Positions 8,757-16,686 of a stretch of 64,000 nucleotides of DNA are shown piece by piece. The notes beneath the pieces were generated by a model, which was not told the DNA's origin, ran no database searches, and was given only the letters and a program-made list of their open reading frames with translations. Positions within the stretch are counted from its first letter, which is position 1; every line of letters starts with the position of its first letter. The position numbers were made by a program, and so were the translations under genes. Source of the DNA: an uncultured Oscillospiraceae bacterium (GTDB lineage Bacteria; Bacillota; Clostridia; Oscillospirales; Oscillospiraceae); the NCBI GenBank assembly GCA_910587255.1, contig CAJUKT010000005.1, positions 8,135 to 72,134 of the forward strand, written 5' to 3'.

Positions 8757-9668
8757 ATGAAAGATTTCACCAAATACGAGGGCGTCATCCCCGCGTTTTA
8801 CGCCTGCTATGACGAGGCCGGCGCCGTCTCCCCGGAGCGGGTGCGCGCCCTTGTCCGCTATCTGGCGGACAAGGGGGTGAAGGGGCTGTATGTGGGCGGT
8901 TCCTCCGGCGAGTGCATCTACCAGAGCGTAGCCGAGCGAAAGCTGGTGCTGGAAAACGTGATGGCGGAGGCCAAGGGACGCCTTACCATCATCGCCCACG
9001 TGGCCTGCAATAACACGGCGGACAGCCGGGAGCTGGCTGCCCACGCCCAGCAGCAGGGGGTGGACGCCATTGCCGCCATCCCGCCTATATATTTCCATCT
9101 GCCCGACCATGGGGTGGCCAAGTACTGGAACGATATTTCAGACGCCGCGCCGGACACCGATTTCATCATCTACAACATCCCCCAGCTGGCCGGGGTGGCC
9201 CTGTCCGTGCCCCTGCTGCGGGAGATGATGAAAAATCCCCGGGTCATCGGCGTGAAAAACTCCTCCATGCCGGTGCAGGACATCCAGATGTGGAGGGACG
9301 AGGGGGCCATCGTGTTCAACGGCCCCGACGAGCAGTTTGTCTCCGGCCTGGCGGCGGGGGCCATCAGCGGCATCGGCGGCACCTACGCGGCCATGCCCGA
9401 GCTGTACCTGAAGGCCCGGGAGCTGTTCTGCGCGGGTGAGCTGGAGAAGGCCCGGCAGGTGCAGAACGAGTGCTGCCGCATCATCTACAAGATGTGCACC
9501 GCCCACGGCAATCTGTACGCCGTCATCAAGGAGATCCTACGCCGCACCGGCGGGCCGGATATCGGCAGCGTCCGCGCGCCCCTGGTCCCCCTGGCAGAGG
9601 GGGACGGCCCCATTGTGGACGCGTGCGCGGCCATGATCCGGGAGGCCATCGCCCAATATTGCGCGTAA
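8757..9668 (+). CDS. nanA: N-acetylneuraminate lyase-like aldolase (DapA/NanA family)
   Basis: A 303-residue class I aldolase of the dihydrodipicolinate synthase / N-acetylneuraminate lyase family. Key residues are visible: GGSSGE at 47-52 (the GxxGE carboxylate-binding loop), Tyr139 in YNIPQLAG and the Schiff-base Lys167 in GVKNSS. Lyases split N-acetylneuraminate to N-acetylmannosamine and pyruvate. A synthase would normally sit with lysine biosynthesis genes; here the gene is in an operon with sugar permeases and a YhcH protein, near an AGE epimerase that could take N-acetylmannosamine. Other keto-sugar-acid aldolases of the family remain possible. Confidence 0.8.
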   Translation: MKDFTKYEGVIPAFYACYDEAGAVSPERVRALVRYLADKGVKGLYVGGSSGECIYQSVAERKLVLENVMAEAKGRLTIIAHVACNNTADSRELAAHAQQQGVDAIAAIPPIYFHLPDHGVAKYWNDISDAAPDTDFIIYNIPQLAGVALSVPLLREMMKNPRVIGVKNSSMPVQDIQMWRDEGAIVFNGPDEQFVSGLAAGAISGIGGTYAAMPELYLKARELFCAGELEKARQVQNECCRIIYKMCTAHGNLYAVIKEILRRTGGPDIGSVRAPLVPLAEGDGPIVDACAAMIREAIAQYCA

Positions 9669-9673
9669 AAAGC

Positions 9674-9717
9674 AAAACAGCCGCCGGTGGGAGCCCCTCT
9701 CGCCGGCGGCTGCTTTT
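9674..9717 (+). terminator. rho-independent terminator of the sialic-like operon
   Basis: Arms 9678-9687 and 9703-9712 pair perfectly over 10 bp; a cttttc tail follows. Confidence 0.8.
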
Positions 9718-9802
9718 CGAGTTATTTGACGATATAATCATGGCGCTGATAGGGGCCTTCCCGTTCCGGCGGAGGCGCCTGAAAAGAAGAGGAGGCACGC
9801 CC

Positions 9803-11545
9803 ATGAACCGATTTGACCTGCCCATCCATAAAAATCCCCTGCGCACCCGGGGGGACGTGGAGCGGGCCCTTTTGCAGCTGCTGGAGCCGGTGCGGGGGCG
9901 CTTTACCGGGGGCGGCGCGGGGCTGTGGCTGGGCGGGCACGCCGCCCATTACGGGGCGGGCTCCGCCCGGATGGAGGCGTTTTCCCGGATGCTGTGGGGG
10001 CTGGCCCCCCTGTGGGCGGCGGGGGGAGGGGAGGAGTGGCTCCCCCTATTCCGGCGGGGGCTGGCAAACGGCACAGACCCCGCCCATCCGGCCTATTGGG
10101 GGAGGCTGTCCCACTACGACCAGAAGGTGGTGGAGACGGCGGCCATCGCCGCCGCCCTGCTGCTGTGCGGGGAGCGGATGGGCTTCAGCCCGGAGGAGGC
10201 CCGGAACCTCCACCACTGGCTGGCGGGGGCGGACGGGCTCAGCCTGCCCCAGAATAACTGGCTGTTTTTCCGGGTGCTCATCCAGGCCGCATTCCGGCGC
10301 ATGGGCTGGGCGTGGAATAAGGGGCAGCTGGAAGAGGATCTGGCCAAGCTGGACGGCTGGTATCTGGGGGAGGGCTGGTACTGCGACGGCCAGCCCACCC
10401 AGATGGACTACTATATCCCCTTTGGGATGCACTACTACGGCTTGATCTACGCCTGGGCCATGGAACGGGACGACCCCGGGCGCAGCCGCCTGTTCAAGGA
10501 GCGGGCGGCGCGGTTCGCCGGGGACTACCTGTATTGGTTTGAGGACGGCGGGCGGGCGGTCCCCTTTGGGCGCAGCCTCACCTACCGCTTTGCCCAGGGG
10601 GCGTTTTTCTCCGCCCTGGCCCTGGCGGGGGTGGAGGCGGTCCCCTGGGGGGTGATGAAGTCCCGGGTGCTGGGCAACCTGCGGGACTGGCTTGCCCAGC
10701 CCATTTTCGACTCCGGCGGGCTTTTGACGGTGGGCTACGCCTACCCCAATCTGCTCATGAGCGAGAACTACAACGCCCCCGGTTCCCCCTACTGGGCGCT
10801 GAAGGCGTTTGCCTGCCTGGCCCTGCCGGAGGGGCACCCCTTTTGGGCGGCGGAGGAGGCCGTCCCCGCGCTGGAGCCCCTGCGCGCCATTCCTCCGGCC
10901 CGGATGCTTGCCGCGCGGGACGAGAGCCAGGTGCAGCTTTTCCCCGCCGGGCAGCGCTGCGCCAACGACATGGGATATTGCGGGGCAAAATATGAAAAGC
11001 TGGTGTACTCCAGCCGGTTCGGCTTTTCCGTCCCCCGCGGGGAGTCGCTGGAGGCGGGGGCCTTTGACTGCTGTCTGGCGGTGTGTGAGGCGGGGACGGA
11101 GCGCTGGCGGACGCAGCAGGGCTTTGAGGACTTCCGGCTGGAGGCGGGGCGCTGCTGGCGGCGCTTCTCGCCCCTGCCGGGGGTGGAGGTGGAGGTGACG
11201 GTGGTTCCGAACTTCCCCGCCCACCGGCGGGAGTATACCGTCACCACAGACCGGCCCATCGACGCGGCGGACGGCGGCTTTGCCATCCCGGCTGAGGACG
11301 GGGAGGGGAGGGCCTGCACCCCGGACATGGTGGAATGGGGGCCCTGCTCCGTGACCGTCCGGTTCCCCTGGGGCGTCAGCGCCATCCGCTGCCTGTCCGG
11401 GGTGGGGGAGCCCGTGCTGGTGCGGGCGTGGCCCAACACCAACGTGCTCCACCCCCTCACCTGCATTCCCACCATCCGGCTGTCCCTCCCGCCGGGGACC
11501 CACCGCTTCACCACCCTGGTCACCGGGGCGGTTCCAAAAGCGTGA
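9803..11545 (+). CDS. DUF2264 domain protein
   Basis: A 580-residue, Trp- and Tyr-rich protein matching the DUF2264 family (GDVERALLQLLEPVRGRF, LPQNNWLFFRVLIQ, DGWYLGEGWYCDGQPTQMDYY, SENYNAPGSPYWALKAF). The N-terminal two thirds look like an all-alpha toroid as in glycan-active enzymes, and the C-terminal third like a beta sandwich. There is no signal peptide. The ATG at 9803 has agaggagg upstream; a TATAAT at 9733-9738 could be its -10 box although the -35 is weak. It follows the sugar locus terminator and probably acts on an imported or released sugar conjugate, but no reaction is established for the family. Confidence 0.78.
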   Translation: MNRFDLPIHKNPLRTRGDVERALLQLLEPVRGRFTGGGAGLWLGGHAAHYGAGSARMEAFSRMLWGLAPLWAAGGGEEWLPLFRRGLANGTDPAHPAYWGRLSHYDQKVVETAAIAAALLLCGERMGFSPEEARNLHHWLAGADGLSLPQNNWLFFRVLIQAAFRRMGWAWNKGQLEEDLAKLDGWYLGEGWYCDGQPTQMDYYIPFGMHYYGLIYAWAMERDDPGRSRLFKERAARFAGDYLYWFEDGGRAVPFGRSLTYRFAQGAFFSALALAGVEAVPWGVMKSRVLGNLRDWLAQPIFDSGGLLTVGYAYPNLLMSENYNAPGSPYWALKAFACLALPEGHPFWAAEEAVPALEPLRAIPPARMLAARDESQVQLFPAGQRCANDMGYCGAKYEKLVYSSRFGFSVPRGESLEAGAFDCCLAVCEAGTERWRTQQGFEDFRLEAGRCWRRFSPLPGVEVEVTVVPNFPAHRREYTVTTDRPIDAADGGFAIPAEDGEGRACTPDMVEWGPCSVTVRFPWGVSAIRCLSGVGEPVLVRAWPNTNVLHPLTCIPTIRLSLPPGTHRFTTLVTGAVPKA

Positions 11546-11554
11546 ACAGGACAG

Positions 11555-11588
11555 ACAAGCCGCCGCTCCATCCGAAGCGGCGGCTTGT
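11555..11588. terminator. hairpin between convergent genes
   Basis: Perfect 13-bp arms (11555-11567 and 11576-11588) with an 8-nt loop, placed between the DUF2264 gene and the convergent minus-strand operon. The T-tract is weak on both sides. Confidence 0.65.
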
Positions 11589-11665
11589 TATGCTGGGCGC
11601 TTAAAAATTTGAAGCCCTCTCCCCGCTTCAGGCGGATTTTGCGCCCGCGGGGGTGGGGATATCCG

Positions 11666-12367
11666 TCAGCGGGGCGGCTGCTCCGGGAAGCAGTATTGAA
11701 TAAACTGGCACAGAGCCTGGACGTGGGGGGCGTTGTAGGGCACGAAAAGGTAATAGCTCCCCTCCGGCAGGCCGGCGTCTTGGAGAAACCGGCTCTGGGA
11801 CAGCTCAATGGCGCCGGGGACGCTGCACCGCTCCCCGGCGGGGTCCGGGACGGCGTCGATGTAGGGGGCCAGACGGTCATAGACATCCGCCGGAAGGTGC
11901 TGGGACAGGTCCAGCAGGGGCACGTCCTGGGCGAAGTGCCGGTAGACCTCCCCGGTGGTGACCACAAAATCCAGGCTGGCGGTGGATATGTAGGCGATGA
12001 TCTTGCCGTTGCTGGCGGCGGTGTACTCGACGGCCTCGCCGTGCAGGTCCACATAGAGCCCGTCGTCAAAAATTATCCGCTGGCCGCCGTCCAGCCCCAG
12101 GTGGTCCGCCACATCCCTCTGGAGCCGGGCGGCGGGGAAATAGTCCCGCTGGTCGTTGGTGAAAAAGCCCTGCAAAACCGTCTCCTTCTGGTTTTGAATC
12201 ACCACGTCGGCGGCGTAGCCGGCAAACAGTGCCAGTACCAGAAAGCCCAGCATCCAGCCCTTGTAATAGGTGAAGACGTACCCGATCCGTTTGGGCAGGG
12301 TCATCCCCCGCAGCTTTTCCCCCTCCCGGTCACGCCAGCGCCGGAGGCGCTCCATCCAGCCCCTCAT
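11666..12367 (-). CDS. single-pass membrane protein of unknown function
   Basis: A 233-residue protein I do not recognise. A charged cytosolic N-terminus (RLRRWRDREGEKLR) is followed by one hydrophobic helix near residues 33-55 (GWMLGFLVLALFAGYAAD), so about 175 residues should lie outside the cell. That part looks like a mixed alpha/beta domain with DGLYVDLHGEAVEY and LSQSRFLQDAGLPEGSYYLFV. The ATG overlaps the stop of the preceding DUF624 gene (ATGA), so the two products are probably partners. It ends a GDPD-DUF624-unknown operon. The start could instead be the Met four codons later. Confidence 0.7.
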   Translation of the reverse strand: MRGWMERLRRWRDREGEKLRGMTLPKRIGYVFTYYKGWMLGFLVLALFAGYAADVVIQNQKETVLQGFFTNDQRDYFPAARLQRDVADHLGLDGGQRIIFDDGLYVDLHGEAVEYTAASNGKIIAYISTASLDFVVTTGEVYRHFAQDVPLLDLSQHLPADVYDRLAPYIDAVPDPAGERCSVPGAIELSQSRFLQDAGLPEGSYYLFVPYNAPHVQALCQFIQYCFPEQPPR

Positions 12368-13053
12368 AGCAGCCACTTGCCGTCGCCGGGCAGGGACTGG
12401 GACGCCTTTCCGGCGCACTCCTCCTCCGGCTGCTCCGCGGCCAGCGGGGGGAACTTCAGGAAAGCGCCATAAATGAGGTAGGAGGAGAAAAAGACATACA
12501 ATGCCACCCAGAAGAAGAACAGGCCGCTGAAAAAGTAGAATAGGACAAGGCACAGCGCCATGAGCAGGCACAGGGTCAGGGTGACGTGGAGCCGGGCCAC
12601 CGCCAGCAGAAAGCTGTTGGCGATGACCTGCCTGACGGGCAGGCCGTATTCCGCCAGCACCGGGTAAGCGTAGAGGCAGCAGCACAAAAAGGCCAGCGCG
12701 CAAAAGCCGCACACCCCCAGCACCGCGATGCCCGCCGCGCCCCCCTGGATGAGGAGGAAATTCCACACCGCCCACAGGTCGGCGGCGAAGAAGGCGGTCC
12801 CGGCCGCCTGGAGCAGCCACAGCAGGGTGGCCCGCTTGAAGTGGGCCCGGAAGGCGGAGAAATAGCTCTTCACCAGCGAGCCCTCCTGGTTGGTCACCTG
12901 CTTGAGGGTGTAGCTGTAAAAGGCGGCGGTGGACGCCCCGACGGTGACCAGGGGCAGGGAGGTGAGCAGCCACAAAAGGCTCATCAGGGCCGCGTCGGTC
13001 ACCTTGTTCAAAAACTGCCAGAATTTATTTTCCGGGTCAAACAGCTTGATCAT
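12364..13053 (-). CDS. DUF624 (YesL-like) membrane protein, second copy
   Basis: A 229-residue polytopic membrane protein with the same family opening as the copy at 2090-2731 (MIKLFDPENKFWQFLNKV, then LMSLLWLLTSLPLVTVGAS). About five to six helices are visible, including an unusually Cys-rich stretch (GVCGFCALAFLCCCLYAYP). It starts 3 bp after the GDPD stop and overlaps the next gene by 4 bp, so all three are one translational unit. The family is repeatedly found with carbohydrate or phosphodiester uptake systems; its biochemical role is unknown. Confidence 0.82.
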   Translation of the reverse strand: MIKLFDPENKFWQFLNKVTDAALMSLLWLLTSLPLVTVGASTAAFYSYTLKQVTNQEGSLVKSYFSAFRAHFKRATLLWLLQAAGTAFFAADLWAVWNFLLIQGGAAGIAVLGVCGFCALAFLCCCLYAYPVLAEYGLPVRQVIANSFLLAVARLHVTLTLCLLMALCLVLFYFFSGLFFFWVALYVFFSSYLIYGAFLKFPPLAAEQPEEECAGKASQSLPGDGKWLL

Positions 13054-13056
13054 GGC

Positions 13057-13779
13057 TCACTCCAGAATGTTGGTGGTGATGTAGTCCACCCCTGCGGCCA
13101 GGACGGCCCCGGCCTCCTCCAGGGTGTTCACCGTCCAGCAGTTGACCTCCTGCCCGATGCCGTGGACGGCCTCCACCACCCCGGCCGTCACGGCGGTGTG
13201 GCGGATGTCCAGGCCCAGGTTATTGTCCCGGAGGAACGCCAGGTCATCCGGCGACCACTCCTTGAGCAGGAACTGGGCGGGGACGCTGGGGAAGCGTCGG
13301 CGCAGGGCGGTGAGGTTGGCGGCGCAGAAGGAGATGAACACCACCCGGTCCAGATAGTCCAGCTCCCGGTAGGTCTCCGCGATGCGGTATACGTCCTCCG
13401 GCGCAAACTCGTTTTTCAGCTCGCACACGCACACCTTCTCGTACCGCTTGCAGATGCCGATATACTCCTCCAGGGTGGGGATCACCAGGTCGGCCCGGCC
13501 CCGGGCGCCGTCCAGGTCGGTGAGCTGGAGGGCGCGCAGGGTCTGGAGGGTGGTGTGCTCCACCACAAGGCGGTCCAGACCCACCCGGGCGGTGTCGTCG
13601 TCGTGGAAGACCACAAAGCGCCCGTCGGCGGTTTTGTGCACGTCGGTCTCGATGCCGAAATACTTTGCCCGGTTGCCTGCGGCCACAAAGGCGGCACAGG
13701 TGTTCTCCTGCTCCAGGCCGCTCAGCCCGCGGTGGGCGATCATTTTGGCCCGTCCGCTGTCCAGTTTAATGGTATCCAT
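13057..13779 (-). CDS. glycerophosphodiester phosphodiesterase (cytosolic)
   Basis: A 240-residue TIM-barrel enzyme of the GDPD family. The signature IAHRG near residue 14 with its catalytic His is followed by the ENT motif, then GIETDVHKTADG and VVFHDDD with the metal-binding Glu/Asp and second His, and a late VNCWTVNT. It lacks a signal peptide, so it would hydrolyse glycerophosphodiesters inside the cell to glycerol-3-phosphate and an alcohol. The start at 13779 is preferred because the coding signature begins there; the frame runs on upstream into a repeat. It heads a three-gene operon divergent from a UgpB-like transport system, which would supply its substrate. Confidence 0.9.
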   Translation of the reverse strand: MDTIKLDSGRAKMIAHRGLSGLEQENTCAAFVAAGNRAKYFGIETDVHKTADGRFVVFHDDDTARVGLDRLVVEHTTLQTLRALQLTDLDGARGRADLVIPTLEEYIGICKRYEKVCVCELKNEFAPEDVYRIAETYRELDYLDRVVFISFCAANLTALRRRFPSVPAQFLLKEWSPDDLAFLRDNNLGLDIRHTAVTAGVVEAVHGIGQEVNCWTVNTLEEAGAVLAAGVDYITTNILE

Positions 13780-13862
13780 AGCGCAGAACCTCACTTTTCC
13801 TTCAATATAACGCCCGGAGGGCGGGGCACGGCCCCGGGCCGCGCCTGTTTTCCATAAAATCC

Positions 13863-13890
13863 AGTATAACACAACGGGATTTTTTTGCAA
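13863..13890 (-). promoter_or_regulatory. promoter for the GDPD operon
   Basis: On the minus strand: TTGCAA, 16 bp, TATACT, about 85 bp upstream of the GDPD start codon. Confidence 0.6.
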
Positions 13891-13894
13891 GGGG

Positions 13895-14058
13895 TTAGGG
13901 CTTGTTTGAAAATTGCCGGCATACCCAAACGACAGGGCTTTTTCCGCCATATGTCGTTGCTTTGACTTGAAATACACAAAGTATCTCTGCGTCAAACCGC
14001 CTTGCCTGGCGAAAAAATCCCTCGCCGCCGGGCATATTGTCAATGTTCGAACAACGCC
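13895..14058. repeat. MITE-like hairpin element (family 1, full copy)
   Basis: Ends are imperfect inverted repeats: gggcttgtttgaaaattg at 13898-13915 against the complement of the segment 14031-14058. Internal segments also pair across the middle (agggctttttccgcca with tggcgaaaaaatccct), so the whole 160-bp unit can fold as one long hairpin. Parts recur at 19942-19961 and 23434-23461. It holds no reading frame and fills most of the 490-bp gap between the divergent GDPD and UgpB-like genes. Confidence 0.6.
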
Positions 14059-14089
14059 TGAAAGCGGGAAGCCCGTCCGGACGCCGCCT

Positions 14090-14121
14090 GGGCCCGGCAT
14101 TTTACATAAAATGCCGGGCCC
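14090..14121. promoter_or_regulatory. perfect 32-bp palindrome, candidate operator
   Basis: Two 15-bp arms (14090-14104 and 14107-14121) with no mismatch around a central CA. It lies 37 bp upstream of the -35 box of the UgpB-like operon, and no gene ends beside it, so an operator fits better than a terminator. Confidence 0.5.
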
Positions 14122-14158
14122 AGCATAAATAATTTTCAAATATTTGCACAACTCCCTC

Positions 14159-14187
14159 TTGCCAGGACTGGAACAGTGTGGTAAAAT
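14159..14187 (+). promoter_or_regulatory. promoter of the second sugar/phosphodiester ABC operon
   Basis: TTGCCA, exactly 17 bp, TAAAAT, about 85 bp upstream of the binding-protein ATG. Confidence 0.65.
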
Positions 14188-14273
14188 GGCGACAGCACAA
14201 GCTCAAGGGAGGCGGAGGCGGTGAGGCTCCGGCGAACCTGGGCCACATTTTTTTAGTAAAGGAAGGATTTAGG

Positions 14274-15611
14274 ATGAAAAAGGCACTCTCCCTGCTTCTG
14301 GCGCTGGCCATGGCGCTGAGCCTGTTCGCGTGCAGCAAGAGCACCGGCGCACAGCCGTCTGCGCCGCCCTCCCAGTCCTCCGGCGGCGCGGGGGACAGCG
14401 GGCCCGCGCCCGGCGGCTATGAGGTCACAGAGCCCATCACCATCGTGTGGTGGCACGCCCTGGAGGACCAGTATTCCGCCGACGTGGAACGGATCGTGAA
14501 GGGCTTCAACGACTCCCAGGATCTCATCACCGTGGAGCCCCAGTACATCGGCGCGTATAAGGACGTGAACGAGGCGCTGGTGTCCGCCCACGCAGCCGGT
14601 TCCGGCCTGCCCGGCGTGTGCGTGGCCAACACCGACTATGTGGCCCAGTACGGCGCCAACGGCGTGTTTGAGAACCTGGACCCCTATATCTCCGGCACCG
14701 GCTACGACGTGACCGACTTCTCCACCGGATTGCTGCTCAGCTCCCAGTACGAGGGCAGGCAGGTGGCCATGCCCTTCCTGCATTCCACCCAGGTGATCTA
14801 CTACAATAAAACAATGGCAGATGAGAAGGGCATCACCATCCCCGAGAAGATCGAGGATTTCGAGGCCTTCCTGAAGGCCGGCGCCGAAGCCTGCGGAGGC
14901 TACGGCGCCATGATCCCCGGTTGGGATCAGTGGTACTTTGAGACGCTCTACCTCAACGAGGGCGTGAAGATCATCACCGATGACAACACCTGCGACCTGA
15001 ACGGCGAGGCCGCCCTGAAGGTCACCAACCAGTTCCGCGCGTGGTATGAGGCGGGTCTCATCGCCTGGCCCTTCGGCCCGGACGCCTCCGCCGATATGCG
15101 CCAGACCTTCTACGACGGCAAGACCTTCTGCGTGCTGCACACCTCCTCCCTGTATAACAACTACGTAGACAACTGTGACTTTGAGGTGGGCATGGCCTGG
15201 TATCCCGCCGCCTCCACCGGCGACAAGTACTCCGAGGTGGGCGGCTGTGTGCTGGGCATCCCGGCCAAGAACGACCAGGCCACCAAGAACGCCGCATGGC
15301 AGTTCTTACAGTACCTGGTGGGCAAGGATGTGAACATGGACTGGGCCAAGGTCACCGGCTACATCCCCACCCGCAACTCCGTGCTGACCACCGACGAGGG
15401 CGTGAAGTTCCTGGAGGAGAAGCCCGCGTTCCAGTGCGTGTTCGATAATCTGAACCTCATCAATCCCCGCATCCAGAACGCCGCCTGGAGCGAGCTGGCC
15501 ACCACCTGGAAGAACTACATGGACAACATGATGAACCAGGGCGGCGACATCAGCTCGGAGTCCGAGACCATGGTGGAGGAAATCGACGAAATTCTGGCGG
15601 ACCGCGGCTGA
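14274..15611 (+). CDS. ABC substrate-binding lipoprotein, UgpB-like
   Basis: A 445-residue lipoprotein with signal peptide MKKALSLLLALAMALSLFAC (lipobox LFAC, Cys20) and a flexible Ser/Gly/Pro linker. The mature start (TIVWWHALEDQYSADVERIV) resembles glycerol-3-phosphate/glycerophosphodiester binders of the UgpB group, and conserved regions such as YNKTMADEKGI and GGCVLGIPAKND follow. The start at 14274 has ggaaggatttagg upstream; the frame is open earlier but without a signal sequence. A GDPD gene is divergently transcribed next door, which supports a phosphodiester ligand, though many family 1 binders take other sugars. Confidence 0.88.
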   Translation: MKKALSLLLALAMALSLFACSKSTGAQPSAPPSQSSGGAGDSGPAPGGYEVTEPITIVWWHALEDQYSADVERIVKGFNDSQDLITVEPQYIGAYKDVNEALVSAHAAGSGLPGVCVANTDYVAQYGANGVFENLDPYISGTGYDVTDFSTGLLLSSQYEGRQVAMPFLHSTQVIYYNKTMADEKGITIPEKIEDFEAFLKAGAEACGGYGAMIPGWDQWYFETLYLNEGVKIITDDNTCDLNGEAALKVTNQFRAWYEAGLIAWPFGPDASADMRQTFYDGKTFCVLHTSSLYNNYVDNCDFEVGMAWYPAASTGDKYSEVGGCVLGIPAKNDQATKNAAWQFLQYLVGKDVNMDWAKVTGYIPTRNSVLTTDEGVKFLEEKPAFQCVFDNLNLINPRIQNAAWSELATTWKNYMDNMMNQGGDISSESETMVEEIDEILADRG

Positions 15612-15638
15612 GGACAAAAAGCCGCTTCGTAATCCCAG

Positions 15639-15671
15639 GTCCCCGGCTCCGCGCCCTTTGGAGCCGGGGAC
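15639..15671 (+). terminator. attenuating hairpin inside the second ABC operon
   Basis: Perfect 12-bp arms (15639-15650 and 15660-15671) lie between the binding-protein and permease genes, mirroring the hairpin at the same place in the first ABC operon. Confidence 0.6.
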
Positions 15672-15699
15672 TGTCCCCATCCGATTCTAGGAGAAAGGA

Positions 15700-16665
15700 A
15701 TGGTTGCTATGACCGACTCCCCGGCGAGGACCCCGGCGGCCGGCCAGGCGGGCGCCCCGGGAAAGAAGCCTCTGTTTACTGCCCGCACCAAGTCCAAGAT
15801 CATCGACTTCCTCTTTGTGCTCCCCGCGCTGGCCCTGCTGGCCCTGTTCACCTATTACCCGGTGGCCAAGCTGGTGCAGATCAGCTTCACCGACTGGAAC
15901 CTGCTCAGCCCCACGTGGGACTGGGTGGGCCTGAAAAACTGGATGTGGCTGTTCACGGGCAGCGGCTCGAAATACCTGTGGAATTCCCTGAAGATCACGG
16001 CCCTGTACTCCCTGGGCGAGATTTTTGCCACGCTGGTGGGCGGCATGGTGCTGGCGCTGATCTTCAGCCGCATGACCCGCGGCTTCAGCGCCATGCGGGC
16101 CATCCTCTTCGTGCCCAAGTATGTGGCCATGTCCTCCTGCGCCGTGGTGTTCATGTGGATTTTGAACACCAACTACGGCGTGCTCAACTACTTCTTGTCC
16201 ATGGTAGGCGTGGCGCCGGTGGACTGGCTGGGCCAGAAGTCCACCGCCCTGATTTCCGTGCTCATAACCACCTGCTGGCGCGTTTTGGGCTACGGCATGA
16301 TGATCTACCTGTCCGCCATGATCGGCATCTCGCCCCAGTACTATGAGGCGGCCGCCCTGGACGGGGCCACCAGGACCCAGCAGTTTTTCAGCATTACGCT
16401 GCCCCTGCTCTCCCCCACCACCCTGTTCCTGCTGGTGACCACCTTCCTTTCCTCCATGAAGGTGTTCCAGTCGGTGGATATTCTGACGGAGGGCGGGCCG
16501 GCACGGTCCACGGAGGTGTTTGTCTACCTCATCTACCGCTATGCCATGGTGGACTTCCGCATGGACCGCGCGGCCACCTCGGCGGTGATGTTCTTCCTGA
16601 TCCTGCTGGTGGTGACGGTGGCCACCATGAAGTACTCCAACAACAGCGTGAGCTACGATTCGTAA
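15700..16665 (+). CDS. ABC transporter permease, UgpA/MalF type
   Basis: A 321-residue permease with a hydrophilic Pro/Ala-rich N-terminal tail of about 30 residues, then six helices (DFLFVLPALALLALFTYYPVA first) and an EAA loop (YEAAALDGATRTQQFFSITL). AGGAG lies 6 bp upstream of the ATG at 15700; a second in-frame ATG three codons later is also usable. It forms the membrane pore with the gene that starts 21 bp after its stop. As in the first cassette, no ATPase gene is present. Confidence 0.9.
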   Translation: MVAMTDSPARTPAAGQAGAPGKKPLFTARTKSKIIDFLFVLPALALLALFTYYPVAKLVQISFTDWNLLSPTWDWVGLKNWMWLFTGSGSKYLWNSLKITALYSLGEIFATLVGGMVLALIFSRMTRGFSAMRAILFVPKYVAMSSCAVVFMWILNTNYGVLNYFLSMVGVAPVDWLGQKSTALISVLITTCWRVLGYGMMIYLSAMIGISPQYYEAAALDGATRTQQFFSITLPLLSPTTLFLLVTTFLSSMKVFQSVDILTEGGPARSTEVFVYLIYRYAMVDFRMDRAATSAVMFFLILLVVTVATMKYSNNSVSYDS

Positions 16666-16686
16666 GAGAGGGGGAGGAGAAGCGTT

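Noticed and set aside
8757..9668. The aldolase as dihydrodipicolinate synthase (dapA)
   Set aside because: Its operon partners are sugar permeases and a YhcH protein rather than lysine genes; kept only as a less likely alternative.
14090..14121. The 32-bp palindrome as a transcription terminator
   Set aside because: No gene ends beside it and the flanking genes both run away from it.
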